NCBI GenBank assembly: GCA_026724425.1
Contig: JAIUCV010000023.1
Location: 6,391,958 to 6,455,957, forward strand
Direction of reading: 5' to 3'
DNA: 64,000 nt
Origin: Erythrophleum ivorense
Taxonomy: Eukaryota > Streptophyta > Magnoliopsida > Fabales > Fabaceae
Of this stretch, positions 48,401 to 60,071 are shown piece after piece. The notes beneath the pieces were generated by a model, which searched no databases, was not told the DNA's origin, and saw only the letters and a list, made by a program, of their open reading frames with translations. The position numbers and the translations under genes were made by a program. Position 1 is the first letter of the stretch; every line of letters starts with the position of its first letter.

Positions 48401-48960
48401 GCCCCTCTACAGATCACACAGCCGAGGGAGATGGCTCTTCCTCCTAGACCACAGACCCAGGGTAGAGTCTTTGCCCTATCACAGTAGGAGGCTAGCTAGT
48501 CCCCGAGTTTGATTCAAGGTACTATTAAGATAAATGAGTTTTCTATAACTGTTTTATTTGATTTGGGTACTAGCCACTCTTTCATATCATATGACTGTGT
48601 TAAGAGGTTGGATTTGAGTATATATACATTGTCATATGAGTTACATGTATCCACCCCCACTAGAAACCGAGCCATTACCTCCCATGCTTGCTTGAATTGT
48701 GTGATCCAGTATGATTATTGCCTGACCACCCTTGATTTGATTTGTATGCCCCTTATTGATATTGATGTGATCATTGGTATGAACTAGATGTCTGCAAATA
48801 ATGCCACACTAGATTGTAGCCACAGGTGTATTACTTTACCTGAGTGTGGGACTGTGCCTAGTACCAAGACTGAGTTATTTGTTATGACCACTTTCCAGGC
48901 TGAGAGATCTCTAGGGCGTGGTTGTCAGGGGTATTTGGTTTTCTTTTCAGTCCAGGCTGA
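48401..48960 (+). pseudogene. Element C protease, active site lost
   Basis: Same frame as gag. After two more TAG codons (about 48,485 and 48,497) it reads LFDLGTSHSFISYDCVKRLD. The DLG should be DSG or DTG, a single C to T change in a TCG codon. Later come CLNCVIQYDYCLTTLDLICM and VIIGMN, then TAG in place of the expected Trp at 48,785-48,787, and ANNATLDCSHRCITLPECG. Confidence 0.87.
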
Positions 48961-49866
48961 GGTAGAAGAGGGTATAGATGAAATTCCAATAGTAAGAGAG
49001 TTCCCCGAGGTATTTCCCAAGGAGATTAGTGGACTGCCCCCAGAGAGAGAGGTTAAGTTTCCTATAGCCATTGTACCTGGGGCAGGTCTAGTGTCTAAGG
49101 CCCCATATAAAATGGCCCCCACCGAGCTAGAGAGCTTAAGAAACAGATAGAGGAGCTGTTAGAAAAGGGTTTCATCAGACCTAGTGTCTCATCATGGGGA
49201 GCTCCAGTCTTATTTGTAAAGAAGAAGGACGGAAGCCTTAGGCTATGTATAGATTACCGGGAACTCAATAAAATCACCATTAAGAATAAGTACCCTCTCC
49301 CTCGCATAGATGACCTCCCAGATCAGTTAGTAGGAATGTCAGTATTTTTCAAGATAGACCTCAGGTCAGGATATCATCAGCTTAGGATAAAGGCAGATGA
49401 TATTTCCAAGACAGCCTTTAGAACTAGATACGGGCACTATGAATTCCTAGTTATGCTTTTCGGGTTGATGAATATACTTACAGTTCTTATGGATTACATG
49501 AATAGAGTTTTTAGGCCATATTTAGACAGGTTCGTAGTAGTCTTCATAGATGACATCCTCATCTACTCGAAAAGTAGAGAGGAACATGAGCAACACTTGA
49601 GAGTAGCCCTAGAGACCTTAAGAGAGAAACAGTTGTATGCTAAATTTAGTAAATGTGATTTCTGGCTCACTGAGGTTCCATTTCTTGGTCATGTGATCTC
49701 CCAAGCAGGGGTCGCAGTAAATCCCCATAAGGTAGAGGTAGCATTACAGTGAGAGAGGCCTAGAACAGTAACAGAGATCAGGAGCTTTCTAGGTTTGGCA
49801 GGGTATTATAGGAGGTTCATTTAGGGCTTTTCTCAAATAGCGATGCCATTGACCCGGCTTACTAGA
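48961..49866 (+). pseudogene. Element C reverse transcriptase, decayed
   Basis: Opens IDEIPIVREFPEVFPKEISG. A one-base deletion near 49,128 shifts the frame after MAPTEL. Then [56 protein letters not shown], the catalytic FIDD at 49,543-49,554, and [21 protein letters not shown] replaces Trp at 49,750-49,752 before RP. SFLGLAGYYRRFI is then followed by TAG in place of Gln. Confidence 0.9.
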
Positions 49867-50330
49867 AAGAATGTGCCGTTTGTGTGGAATGAGAAATGTG
49901 AGAGTAGTTTCTAAGAGTTGAAGCACAAGTTGACCACGGCTCCAGTTTTAGTACTCCCTGACCCTAAAGAAACTTTTGTAGTGTATAGTGATACCTCTAA
50001 GAAAGGGTTAGGATGTGTGCTTATGCAGAAAGGCCGAGTGGTAGCTTATGCTTCTAGACAGTTGAAATCTCATGAGGAAAACTACCCCACACACGACTTA
50101 GAGTTAGCCGCAGTGGTATTTGCTCTGAAAATATGGAGACACTACTTATATAGGGCAGCAATAGAAATTTACAGCGACTATAAGAGTCTTAAATATTTAT
50201 TTAAACAAAAGGAGCTAAATATGAGGCAACGAAGATAGTTAGAAGTTCTGAAAGATTATGAGTTCACATTGAAATACTATCTTGGTAAGGTTAATGTGGT
50301 AGTGATGCCCTAAGTAGAAAATCCATACAT
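49867..50330 (+). pseudogene. Element C RNase H, decayed
   Basis: [80 protein letters not shown] and [20 protein letters not shown] identify gypsy RNase H. TAA replaces Gln at 49,912-49,914, and TAG replaces Trp at 50,236-50,238. A one-base deletion near 50,307 disrupts the distal VVADALSRKS-type motif. Confidence 0.88.
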
Positions 50331-51420
50331 ATGGCCTGTATGATGATCCGAGAGTAGGAAGTGATTGAGAGATTCAGAGACATGAGTCTCTCTTGAGAGG
50401 TGTGTTTGGGAAAATTATTAATGAGTGAGACCCGAATATAAAATGACTTGAGGGATCAGATAAGAGAAGCCCAGCAAGCAGACGACTATGTAAAGAGGAT
50501 TAGAGCCCAGATAACTCAGGGTAGTGTCCAAGAGTTCAATCTGTTTGAGGATGACATAGTGAGGTACAGGGATAGGATGTATGTGCCTAGGAGCACTAAG
50601 ATCAAAGAGAAAATTTTAGATGAGGCACATAAGAGTAGATACACCATTCATTCAGGTAGTAATAAAATGTACCAAGATTTGAAGGAAATATTCTGGTGGC
50701 TCGGGATGAAAATAGATATAGCAGAATACGTCTCTCGATATTTGGTATGCCAGAGAGTAAAAATAGAACATAAAAAACTAGCGGGGTTACTTCAGCCCTT
50801 AGATATCTCAGAGTGGAAATGGGATAGCATAGTTATAGATTTTGTCATGGGTTTACCCAAGACATCATCAGGCTATGATGCAATATGGGTAATAGTGGAT
50901 AGGTTAACAAAGTCAGCACATTTTCTACCTATGAAAGCCACTTATACCCTAGATAAGTTAGCCCAGCTGTACATCAGGGAGATAGTCAGACTGCATGGTG
51001 TGCCTAAGACTATAGTATCAGATAGAGATCCTAGATTCACATCAAATTTCTGGAGATCATTATAGGATGCTCTAGGCACCCGACTTAGATTCAGCACGGC
51101 CTACCACCCTCAGACGGATGGACAGACAGAGAGAACCATCCAAAGCCTAGAGGACATATTAAGGGCATATGTGCTAGAAATTAAAGGGAACTGAGATACA
51201 TACTTGCCTCTAGCGGAGTTTGCCTACAATAACAGTTATCATGCTAGTATACAGATGGCACCGTATGAGGCATTGTATGGGAGGAAGTGTAGGTCCCCAA
51301 TGTGTTGGGTTGATCTAGGAGAGCGGAGCCTCATAGGCCCAAAATTAGTGGACCAGACCTCTAGACAGATAGAAATCATCAGAAAGAAACTTCTGACAGC
51401 CCAGAGTAGATAGAAAAGCT
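50331..51420 (+). pseudogene. Element C integrase, decayed
   Basis: A long open stretch, 50,448-51,065, contains the zinc module DEAHKSRYTIHSGSNKMYQD ending SRYLVCQRVK, where the first of the two Cys is Tyr. The catalytic core follows: VIDFVMGLPKTSSGYDAIWV, VDRLTKSAHFLPMKATYTLD, VSDRDPRFTSNFW. After TAG at 51,063-51,065 it continues [30 protein letters not shown] and NNSYHASIQMAPYEALYGRK. Later stops are TGA near 51,192 and TAG at 51,411-51,413. Confidence 0.9.
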
Positions 51421-51875
51421 ATGCAGATAAACGTAGGCGGCCGTTAGAATTTATGGTGGGAGACCATGTTTTCATTAAGGTGTCTCCAGTCACAGGAATA
51501 GGTCGGTCCATTAAGAGTAAAAAGCTCAGTCCAAAGTACATAGGTCCTTTCCAGATTCTTGATAAAGTAGGACCTGTGGCATATAAACTAGCTCTTCCTT
51601 CGAACATAAGCCAAGTCCATAACGTCTTCTATGTTTCCCAATTGAAAAAGTACCAGCTCGACCCCGCACATGTCATAGAATATGAGAATGTGCAGTTACA
51701 GGATGATCTATCATATATAGTATCACCAGATCAGATTATGGATGTTAGACTCAAGCAATTATGGAATAAGACGATACCGCTGGTGAAAGTGGTTTAGAAG
51801 GGATTGTCTCCTGAGGAAACCACTTAAGAATTAGAAGATGATATGAGGAAGAAATATCTAAAACTCTTCCCATGA
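51421..51875 (+). pseudogene. Element C integrase tail with chromodomain-like end
   Basis: GDHVFIKVSPVTGIGRSIKS, YIGPFQILDKVGPVAYKLAL and HNVFYVSQLKKYQLDPAHVI are the GPF/Y-type integrase C-terminus. LSYIVSPDQIMDVRLKQLWN to KVV and KGLSPEETT form a chromodomain-like module, with TAG at 51,795-51,797 and TAA near 51,826 where Trp is expected. The native stop is TGA at 51,873-51,875. Confidence 0.85.
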
Positions 51876-51912
51876 GGTACGTTATTTAAATTATGAGGAC
51901 GAAATTCTTTAT

Positions 51913-51925
51913 AAGGAAGGTGAAA
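51913..51925 (+). other. polypurine tract of element C
   Basis: AAGGAAGGTGAAA (one T) abuts TGTAACAACC, the start of the 3' LTR. Confidence 0.8.
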
Positions 51926-54793
51926 TGTAACAACCAGAAGAAAAGAAGCAAAAGAAGAAAAAGAAGAAAGAAGGAAAGAAAAGCTGAAAATTTTTGAAGG
52001 GTTAAAAATTTTCTAAGTCTGCTAGCTACAGCCTAACTATAACAAATGTACCTATTCGCTATAGCGAGAAATGGTCTAGCTATAGCATGAGTGCCTTCTA
52101 GCTATAGCAAGAATACTTCTAGCTATAGCAAGTGCGGGCATCTCATACAAAAACCAGGGAGCTGCTCGCCGTAGCGTGCACTATAGCGAAGGCAGGGGTC
52201 TGGGACTAACACGAGCTTGCCGTAGCGAGCGTTATGTCTCGCTATAGCGAGGGTTAGTCTGAAAAAGCGTGAAAAAAGAGAATTTAACTTTTTAAAGTCT
52301 CTGAACTCTTCCTTTCCATTTGTAACCGACATAAGCTCCCTCTAAGACAGAGAAAAGGGCGGAGGAGAGAGAGAGAAGCTTAAAGGAGGAAGGAAGAACA
52401 AGAAAAGGTAAGGTTTGCATGGCTTTTCTCTTAGAATATTGTTCTTCTCTCCTTGCCCTCTCTTCCTATGGATTTGGTTGTGGAAGTAGTTAGGTTTGAG
52501 CTTAGTCCAGAAGAGGGAGAGTGGAAAACCACTCTTAAAAGAAGTTAGAATTCATGTAGCTTTACTTCCTTGATTTCCTTTCTTGAGAGCTTGAGAGAGG
52601 AAGGATAGTTGGTGAATTTCTATAGAGAAAAAGAATCCCTAGTTTCTTATATGCTTGGTAGGATTTGATATAGAGAAACCCCTAGCTTTGTGAATAAGTA
52701 TTAAGCTATGTGAAAGTAATTCCATGCTTTTGTGTGTTTAGGCTCAAGAGAAGCACTCCCATCTAGTGGTGATTGTGAAATCAACAAGGGAGGAGACAAA
52801 TTGAAAGGAAAAGCTTGTGATTAGCTAATAAGGTAGCTCTCTCCACTTTCTCTCATGCGTAGATGTATGTTTACATTGTCTTACATGTGTGTATGTATAT
52901 TTTAAACTATGAAAAGTATGCTAGCATGATGATGCCTCATGTATTTCAATGATGGTTTATGTGATTTCTTGGGTTTGCTTGAGTATGGAAAAGCCAACAA
53001 CCCTTTAGCCATGGTGAGAATGAGCTAAGAACCCTAAAGTTAGTTGAGACAAAGTAAAGAGTCTCCCAAAAGTGAGGTTGACTCCCAAGAGTAAGGGTTG
53101 AGTCTAAGAACCTCTTAAAGAATGGGTGAGGCAAGTCCAAAATCCACAAGTGGATGGGTGAGGTTAATCCATTTGCTTAGCAAGCTTTTGTATGTTATGT
53201 ATAGCCTACTCAAATGTTAAAAATATTTTTCTTATGATTTCACATGCTAATATGCCCATGCATACATTTGTGAGACTTGTTTGTATGCTTCGTGTATGAT
53301 TGAATGAGAGATGAGCTATTGAGATTCTTTGAATCTCACTCCCCCTCTCTACTATCCTAACATACTAGGTGGACCAAGTGAGACAAGAGATGGGAGCCAC
53401 CAGGTTTGAAGCTAGGGATTTCGATGAAGAAATTGTAAAGAGCCATTTTATCTCTATTTTGTAGTTAAGTCAAGAGATGTAATTTAATGATGTACATGAT
53501 GTAGCATGTATGAATACTTGTAAATGAATGTATTTATCATGTATGTATGAGAATGAGAACTATCTTGCATGATGTAGCAAGTTTTAGAATGAAGAGTAAG
53601 ATCTTAACATATCCCACATGAGGGTATGGGTTGGTGTGGGAGAGTGAGTTTTGCAAATCTAGGTTATTAGATATTTGAGCCATGTTTAATAGCCTATGTT
53701 GATACTTTCCCATGTGCTCATAGGGCCTTAGAAGTAGGAGAAGCCAATTTGAACTCTAATAGCCCTCTTGAATATAAGAAATTAGTCGTTTTGCCCATGA
53801 TGTCCAAATCTGACCAAATGCCTTTTCTTGCCTTGAAATTTGGCATGTGACTAGATCTTGTTTAGAGATTTTTGGGAAGCTAAAGTTCAGGTCATTTGGA
53901 GGTCTGTGAAATTTTCTATGATTTTTCAAAGTTGGTATCAGAAATTCAGATTTTCATAAGCACTGTTCATTTGGTCAGTTGTGAAATTGCTTCATCCGAG
54001 GGGCAAACATAATCCAATGGCTACGAAATTTTATAGGTAGAAAATAGACAGTCACAGTGACTTGTAGCAATTGGAAGCACCTCATTTCGAGGTCTAGAGA
54101 GAAAGATATGCATTTTCGAAGGTTCTGCCCAGTATCAGTCATCTTGCCTGACCCAAGGTACTGTTCCATCGATTTCTGAGAGTTTGGCTTGATGAAATGA
54201 TCTGGAGCTATTTTTACTCTCTAGTTAACATCCACATCTTTCCATATTGGTATCATTTACATGCATTGGATTTTTTCATAATTAGTTAGACATTTTTGAA
54301 GTTTATATCAGTAAACTGTGACAGTATCAGGACCCCCTCCGACTTCCAGATGATTTTGCGTGTCAAACGCATTATGTGTGGGATTTTAAGACTTCTACAT
54401 ATTTCTAGTATGAAGCAGATATCCTAAGCTTTCCAGAATGGCCAAGAGTACATGTTTTTTATTTTTCTATATTTAGTTATGAATTTCCAAACTTTGCCCA
54501 GAAAAGAGGCCAAGCCTAGCCGAAAATGAACATGCATGTCTCATATCCCTTTTTGGTTTCCATGGGTTTAAAGCATGTTTTTGGAATTGAAATGAGTTGA
54601 AATGGTGAAATTAAATATGAGAATGCATAGAATGAGCTCACACGGTCCATGTGACAATGAAATAAATTTTTAGCCATGTCGCAATGTTAAGAAAGTATAA
54701 GAATCCAATGAGGAAGATCTCACCTTATTCTTCCTATACCTCATATGAGCATGTAAGGCATGATGGGTATGAGCTAGAAATGATCGTGTTACA
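51926..54793 (+). mobile_element. 3' LTR of element C
   Basis: 2868 bp, TGTAACAACC to GTGTTACA, collinear with 44,212-47,085. It contains the CTATAGC array at 52,020-52,250. Confidence 0.92.
52020..52250. repeat. CTATAGC palindrome cluster in C 3' LTR
   Basis: Same array as 44,315-44,545, with some cores mutated (for example CTATAGCATG, CTATAGCAAG). Confidence 0.85.
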
Positions 54794-55071
54794 AATATTA
54801 TATGTACATATTAATATATGTAACTATTAGACTGTTATAGCTTTACCAAGACTGTAGCAATTTCAATAAAGGATATTCATAACAACAATGAAAGCTTTTG
54901 CAAAAAAGCTTCCACACACCCTTCAACTATATGAGTAAAAAGATCAATAAAACCCTTAACCTCCATAATAGGATCAATGGAAAGCATAATCTTCTATCTA
55001 ACGACACGTGTAAAAGACCCATCCTTCTAGCAATGGTTCTTACTATATGAAACTTGAGAATGAAGTGTATA
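54794..55071. other. short spacer between element C and solo LTR E
   Basis: No feature is recognised. It ends with GTATA, the left target duplication of solo LTR E. It does not read as the upstream part of the LINE found at 43,048-44,211. Confidence 0.5.
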
Positions 55072-55559
55072 TGTAAACACCGTATTTTGTCCGGATATAC
55101 TCCAAAAATAATGATAAAATTAAACTAATAAAAAATAAAAAAAGGGAAAAATCAAACAAGTCCTCTTAGTTTAATAAGCTTAAAAAAAATCAAAGAAGAA
55201 AGAACTCAAAAATAAATAAATAAAGAGTAAAGGCAAATTAATCCAAAATTAAAACAAAAAAAAAATCAAAGAGGAGTAACAAAAATTCAAAAAAAAATGA
55301 AATTAAAATAATGATAATAAGGAGAAAGAAAAAAAAGAGACAAGAAAAAGAAAAGAAAAAATGAATTAAAAAGGAAAAAGAAAGAGTAAATTTTCACAAA
55401 AGAAAAAAAGAAAAAAGAGGCTAAAAGCAAATGAAAAAAATCACCAAAAAAAAACTAAAAGAATAATAATTAAAACAAAAAAAAATTTCATTAAAAAAGA
55501 AAAAAAACCAAAATAATATATATTAGAAAAGAGAACCCAAAACAAAAACAAAAAATTAA

Positions 55560-56513
55560 TTAAAATTTTGGGGCCTAATCTAGGAAAGCCCAAACTAAAA
55601 AAAAGGGGAAGACAAAAAAATAGAAACTCATTTTGGGAAAAGTGGGCCAGCTCAGAGAAAGAGGGATATCCCAAACAAACTCAGAATTGGGCCAAAAATA
55701 AGGAAAATATGCCCTAAAGAACGGAGCCCATACGGAGGCAACGCATGAATTAAAAGAGGAGCCTATTTTGGAAAAAGAAAGCCCATTCTTGTTCAGCCCA
55801 GTTTCTTTGCCTCGTTGACCCGAATAAACCAAACAAAAACCCCGGCCTGGTTTCTTTGCCCCGCTGACCCGAATAAACCCAAGGAAGCAGAGAAAAACCC
55901 TACACGCCTCTGGTCCCCCCCTCTCTGGCCTCCTGAATCCCGTACTCTCCAGCAGCAGAAGAGGCAGCAAATGGAGAGGTGCGAGAAAAGCACACACGAT
56001 GTAGCAGGAGAGGACGCACTAAGAAAAGGGAGATGCACTAAGGAACAGACAGAGGGGCACAGGGTAGGGGGACGAACGCTCGAAAAGAGAGAGGCGTCAG
56101 AGAAAATGAAAGGGGGTCTGAAATGAAAAGAAAAAAAAGAAGAGATTAGGGTTTTGGGGGGGGATTCGGATCGAGAGAGGAAGAGAGAAGGCGAAGGGGG
56201 ATTTTTTCTGATTCGGAGGGTGTCAAAGAGACTGACAAGGGCAACAGGAGGAAGTCCAATGGGGTGACTGAGAATGAGTGAGAGATACAGAGAGAAGAGC
56301 TAAAGATTTTCGGGTCAGAGGCAGCAGAGGGGACGCAAGATTGGAGATTTGGAAACGAAAAGAGACAGACGCTTTGAGGCAGAGAGACGAGACCAAAGTA
56401 GATTCTCCCTCCTCGACATGCCTCTTCTCGAATCCACGGGGAAGCTAGGCTGAGGGAGGGGCCGAGAGTAAAAACACGAAGAAGCAAAGATTGAGAGAGA
56501 GACAACATCAGAG
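55560..56513 (+). other. GC-richer, purine-rich leader-like segment in LTR E, with splice donor
   Basis: Base composition changes sharply from the A-rich tract before it. At 56,130-56,513 it is GA-rich (GAGAGAGGAAGAGAGAAGG) and ends CATCAGAG, followed by GTAAGC at 56,514, a strong plant donor. What follows (56,514-57,650) is U-rich like a first intron. Candidate acceptors are TTTCAG at 57,242 and CATGTAG at 57,650. It may be the LTR's own transcribed leader or a captured host leader. No protein is recognised. Confidence 0.45.
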
Positions 56514-58279
56514 GTAAGCTTTCGTAACCTTCTGCTCCTATGTCTTTCTTTGTTAGGGTCTGTTTCAGAGATTAATGGGTTAGATTTGGTTTCAATTTTG
56601 ATTTTACTGATTGGCTGAGATCATATGTTGAGAGCATGGGTTTGAAAAGGTTCTCTGAAGTCTTTATACATTCCCTACATTAATCCTTGTTATTGTGATT
56701 GATTCCTTGAGTTTCATGATTGCATTCTGAATCTGTCCAGTGATTTCATAGTCTCTACCTTTGCTGAATTTAGTAAATGTAGCCTATTAAATCGTATGTG
56801 AGGAAGATGGGTTTATTTTTCATTCGTCCATATTAGGATAGGAGGTTAATTGGCAATGTTTCTGGTGAGAGTTTCATGTGTGCTTCAGTTTAGTGGTTGG
56901 CTTCAGGACATGAGGTTCTGAACCTCTGCTTGCCATGAACCGGTTGTAAACCCTGCATGATATTGTTCCTCTGTAAATTTTGATGAACCATTGATTAATA
57001 AAATGGAAATTTTGTATTAGTTGCATGTGTATAACTGGGTTTATACTCGAAAATAGCGCATGGTTTTGACGGTATATGAATTTCTATGCAAATGAATTTT
57101 GTTTATGGAAATGAAGTGTGATTAGCTGAAATCTTGTGTGCTCCTAGTCTTGCTTCCAAAAGATAAGTGCTAGTCTTTGCTATGGTCGTTGATATTGAAA
57201 TTCAAGCAATTGTTGATAATCATGTGGTGATTTGAATTTCAGCTGTCTTGCTCTGTTTGTTGATTGCTTGGGTTGCGAGTGGCACATTGGAAATTTGGCC
57301 CAGTTGCTTAGTTTGTGGTTTTGTATTTTACCAGCTCTGTTTTGCTCAAGTTCTGAATTGGTTCCATCTTAGTACATATAACAGATCTGGATTCTTGTAC
57401 ATGGAATTGAATTTGGACTTTCTGTGATTATTTATTTTCTATCTCATGCTCATATTAATTGGGGTCGCTTTTCCAATTGGTACGCCAATCTTATATGACT
57501 CCAGCATACTGCTGAAAGGTGGTGGCTACTGTAGTTGCGTTTCTTATTGGAGTCTGATGCAAAATGTATTATTAGACATAATGTTGGTTATCCCTTTTAA
57601 GTTGTTGTTTTGTTTTTAACGCCAGTTTATTTTCACTGTTTAACATGTAGAATCATACGTGGAGAGTCTCTCATCAATTCAATCAAAATTCAATCAAGCG
57701 AATGAAAAAGTGGAATCACATACATTTGGCAGGGCAGCACCTATGGAATTAATCATCAATCCAACCCAAAAGGAAGAAACAACTGAGTTATAGCTGTATA
57801 ATTTTCCCTTCCATTCTTGTAAATATGTTTAACAGTAATGTAGTGGATCATGATTGAACACTAAACACTCACTCTCACAAATAATTTGTGCTAATGTTTT
57901 TATTTTATTCTATTTTCTTATTTTTAGAATAGCCGTGTGGGATTATTTTTATCCCCTCAGGCACATAGAAATAAGCCTATAAGTCATGTGGGGCAATAAA
58001 GCCTCCTTGGTACTTATTTGGGTCTCAAATTTACACTTCAATAGGTTTTGGGTTTTCTTTCTATAATAAAAAAAAGAAGATTTCAAGAAAGCGAAATAGG
58101 ATAAAATAAGAAACAAAAAAAAAAGAACGAAAAGAAAGGTTTTTACAAGTTAAATAAAGTTTTCAAATTCAAAATTAAATTTTAAGTGATCAAGTTTTTT
58201 TGTAAGTTTCCACTTCCAAGAAATAAACAAAAATTAAATTTCCCTTGTAAACTTTGGACGTTCTTCTAATTTTAATGTG

Positions 58280-59091
58280 ATAACTCGAAAAAAAATAATT
58301 TAATTATAAGGATAAAAACTAAAAAATGATAATAAGAAAACCAAAAATAAGAAGAAAAAAAAAAAAGAAAAACAAAACAATAAGAAAACAAAAAAGGAAG
58401 ATAAAATCAACAAGGAAAAATAAACAAAAAAAATAATCACAAACAAAACAAAGATAAACAAACAAACAAACAAACAAAATAAAACATGACACAAAATAAA
58501 AATTAACCAAGAAAAAGAGAAGAAACAAGGTTAAACATAAAAGAAAATAAAAATATATAATAAATAAAACACAAACTAAAAGCTAAGAAAAACCTAAAAA
58601 ACAAAAAAATAATAATAACAAAATAAAGTATTAAAATATATATATATATATATTATATCAACAAAATAAAAAAAAATCAATAACACAAAGCCAATCAAAA
58701 ATTAAAAAAAAAAAACAACAAAAAAACAAAAAACAACAACAAAAAAAGAACAACAAAAAAACAAAACAACAAAACAACAAAAAAGAACAATCGAAAAAAA
58801 ACAAGGGAAAAAAGTGAATCAAAAATCAAGAAAATAAAAAGGAAACAAAAGCTAAAAAATTAAAAGACAATTCAAAACAAGGACAAAAATAGAATTGAAA
58901 AAAGGAGCAACCCAAAAGGGAAAAAGTGAACCAAAAATCAAGAAAACATAAAACAAAACCATAATAAAAACAAAAACAAAATAAAACAAAAAACAAAAAA
59001 AAGGGGTAAAAAAACACAAACAAAAAAAAATATTAAAAAAATAAAAACAAAGACAAAACAAAAAAACAAAAAAACAAAAATTGAAACACAA

Positions 59092-59123
<32 letters not shown>

Positions 59124-59515
59124 ATCGAATGAAAAGAAAAAAAAATGATAAGAAAAAGAGAGAAAAATTTGAAAAAGCAAGAAAAGTGAAATCAAATTTT
59201 CCTTTAGCAAATTAAAACATATCAACCAATTTCAAACTTGTTTTATTTGTTAAAGGAAAAATTAATTTTTATTTTCTTTGTGTTTTCAAAAATAAATAAA
59301 TAAATAAATAATAAAAAGAAAAATAAGACAAAACAAAAAAAAACAACAACCAAAACAAAACAAAAATAAAACAAAACAACAACAAAAAAAGACAAAACAA
59401 AACAAAAATCAAACAACAACAAACAACAACAAAAAAACAAAAAAAACAAAAATCAAACAAAACAAACAAAAAAAAAAAACAAAAAAAAAAAAAACAAAAC
59501 AAAACATCAACCAAA
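58280..59515 (+). repeat. A/C-only low-complexity tract in LTR E
   Basis: Over a kilobase of A runs punctuated by C (AAAACAAAAACAAAA, AACAACAAC), nearly free of G and T on this strand. The Phe-rich open frames on the other strand are compositional artefacts. A similar but G-containing A-rich tract occupies 55,120-55,540. Confidence 0.9.
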
Positions 59516-60071
59516 TCTCTAATCAAACTACGTGGGCTTTGATCCCTCTCAAAGGGTACGTAGGCCCTAAGCTTTCATCCTAGGTCAAGTCCGCCCTTGT
59601 AAATAAAATATTTTTCTTTAAATTTCTTTTTTTTCCTTTTTATTTCAATTATTAAATTTCTTTGCGTTTTATTTTAACATTTGATTTCCTTTTCTACTTT
59701 TAATTTTATTTCCTTTAATTTCTTTATTCCTCTTCTACATGTGATTTGTTAGGGAGAATTGAATAGAAGTAAGGTCATTTTATTTTTGCACAACTGACTT
59801 AGGGTAACTGTTCTTAGTAACGGGTGTAGTGGGGTGCCTAACACCTTCCCCACTCACAATCGACTTCCGGATCCATTTTTTGGTTTGTAGACCATCTTTC
59901 CAAATAAAAAAGATTTTTCCAAGGTTTTGCCTTTTAAAAGTTAAAATTTTGGTGGCGACTCCTGAACCCTATCTATTACACATATTTCAATTTTGAATTT
60001 CAGTTCTTGATTTTGTCGAGAAAATCGATTTTTCCTCGCCACTCGGTCACATTTTCGAGTGTGACAGTATA

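Larger units (their letters stand above)
44212..54793 (+). mobile_element. Ty3/gypsy chromovirus-like element C, complete structure, inactive
   Basis: 10.6 kb: two LTRs of about 2.87 kb, a primer binding site, gag, protease, reverse transcriptase, RNase H, integrase, a chromodomain-like tail and a polypurine tract. The internal region aligns domain by domain with A and B. The left terminus lacks the TG found at 51,926 and no target duplication is seen (CCTTA before, AATAT after). A LINE remnant lies on the left flank only. Gag-pol carries about fifteen stops and two one-base deletions. Confidence 0.93.
55072..60066 (+). mobile_element. solo LTR E, about 5.0 kb, Tat/Ogre-like
   Basis: Starts TGTAAACACCG and ends TCGAGTGTGACA, with perfect GTATA at 55,067-55,071 and 60,067-60,071. 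No second LTR, primer site or gag-pol lies between. Length, the closing GTGTGACA, and the blocks CTTTGATCCCTCTCAAAGGG and GTGGCGACTCCT near its end recall the very long LTRs of plant Tat/Ogre gypsy elements; the lineage is inferred. The interior has a purine-rich leader-like part and a long A/C-only tract. Confidence 0.75.

Noticed and set aside
55575..56508. Overlapping frames of 80-140 codons on both strands in LTR E
   Set aside because: They overlap in several frames, show no motif and lie within an LTR of GA-rich composition. They are more likely leader or LTR sequence than genes.
58300..59526. Several Phe-rich minus-strand frames of 64-95 codons
   Set aside because: They are the complement of an A/C-only tract. 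The absence of G and T on one strand removes stops by composition, and no domain is present.
59950..59960. GTGGCGACTCC as a primer binding site, which would end the LTR at about 59,950
   Set aside because: The perfect GTATA target duplication and the closing TGTGACA place the LTR end at 60,066. The motif is internal.
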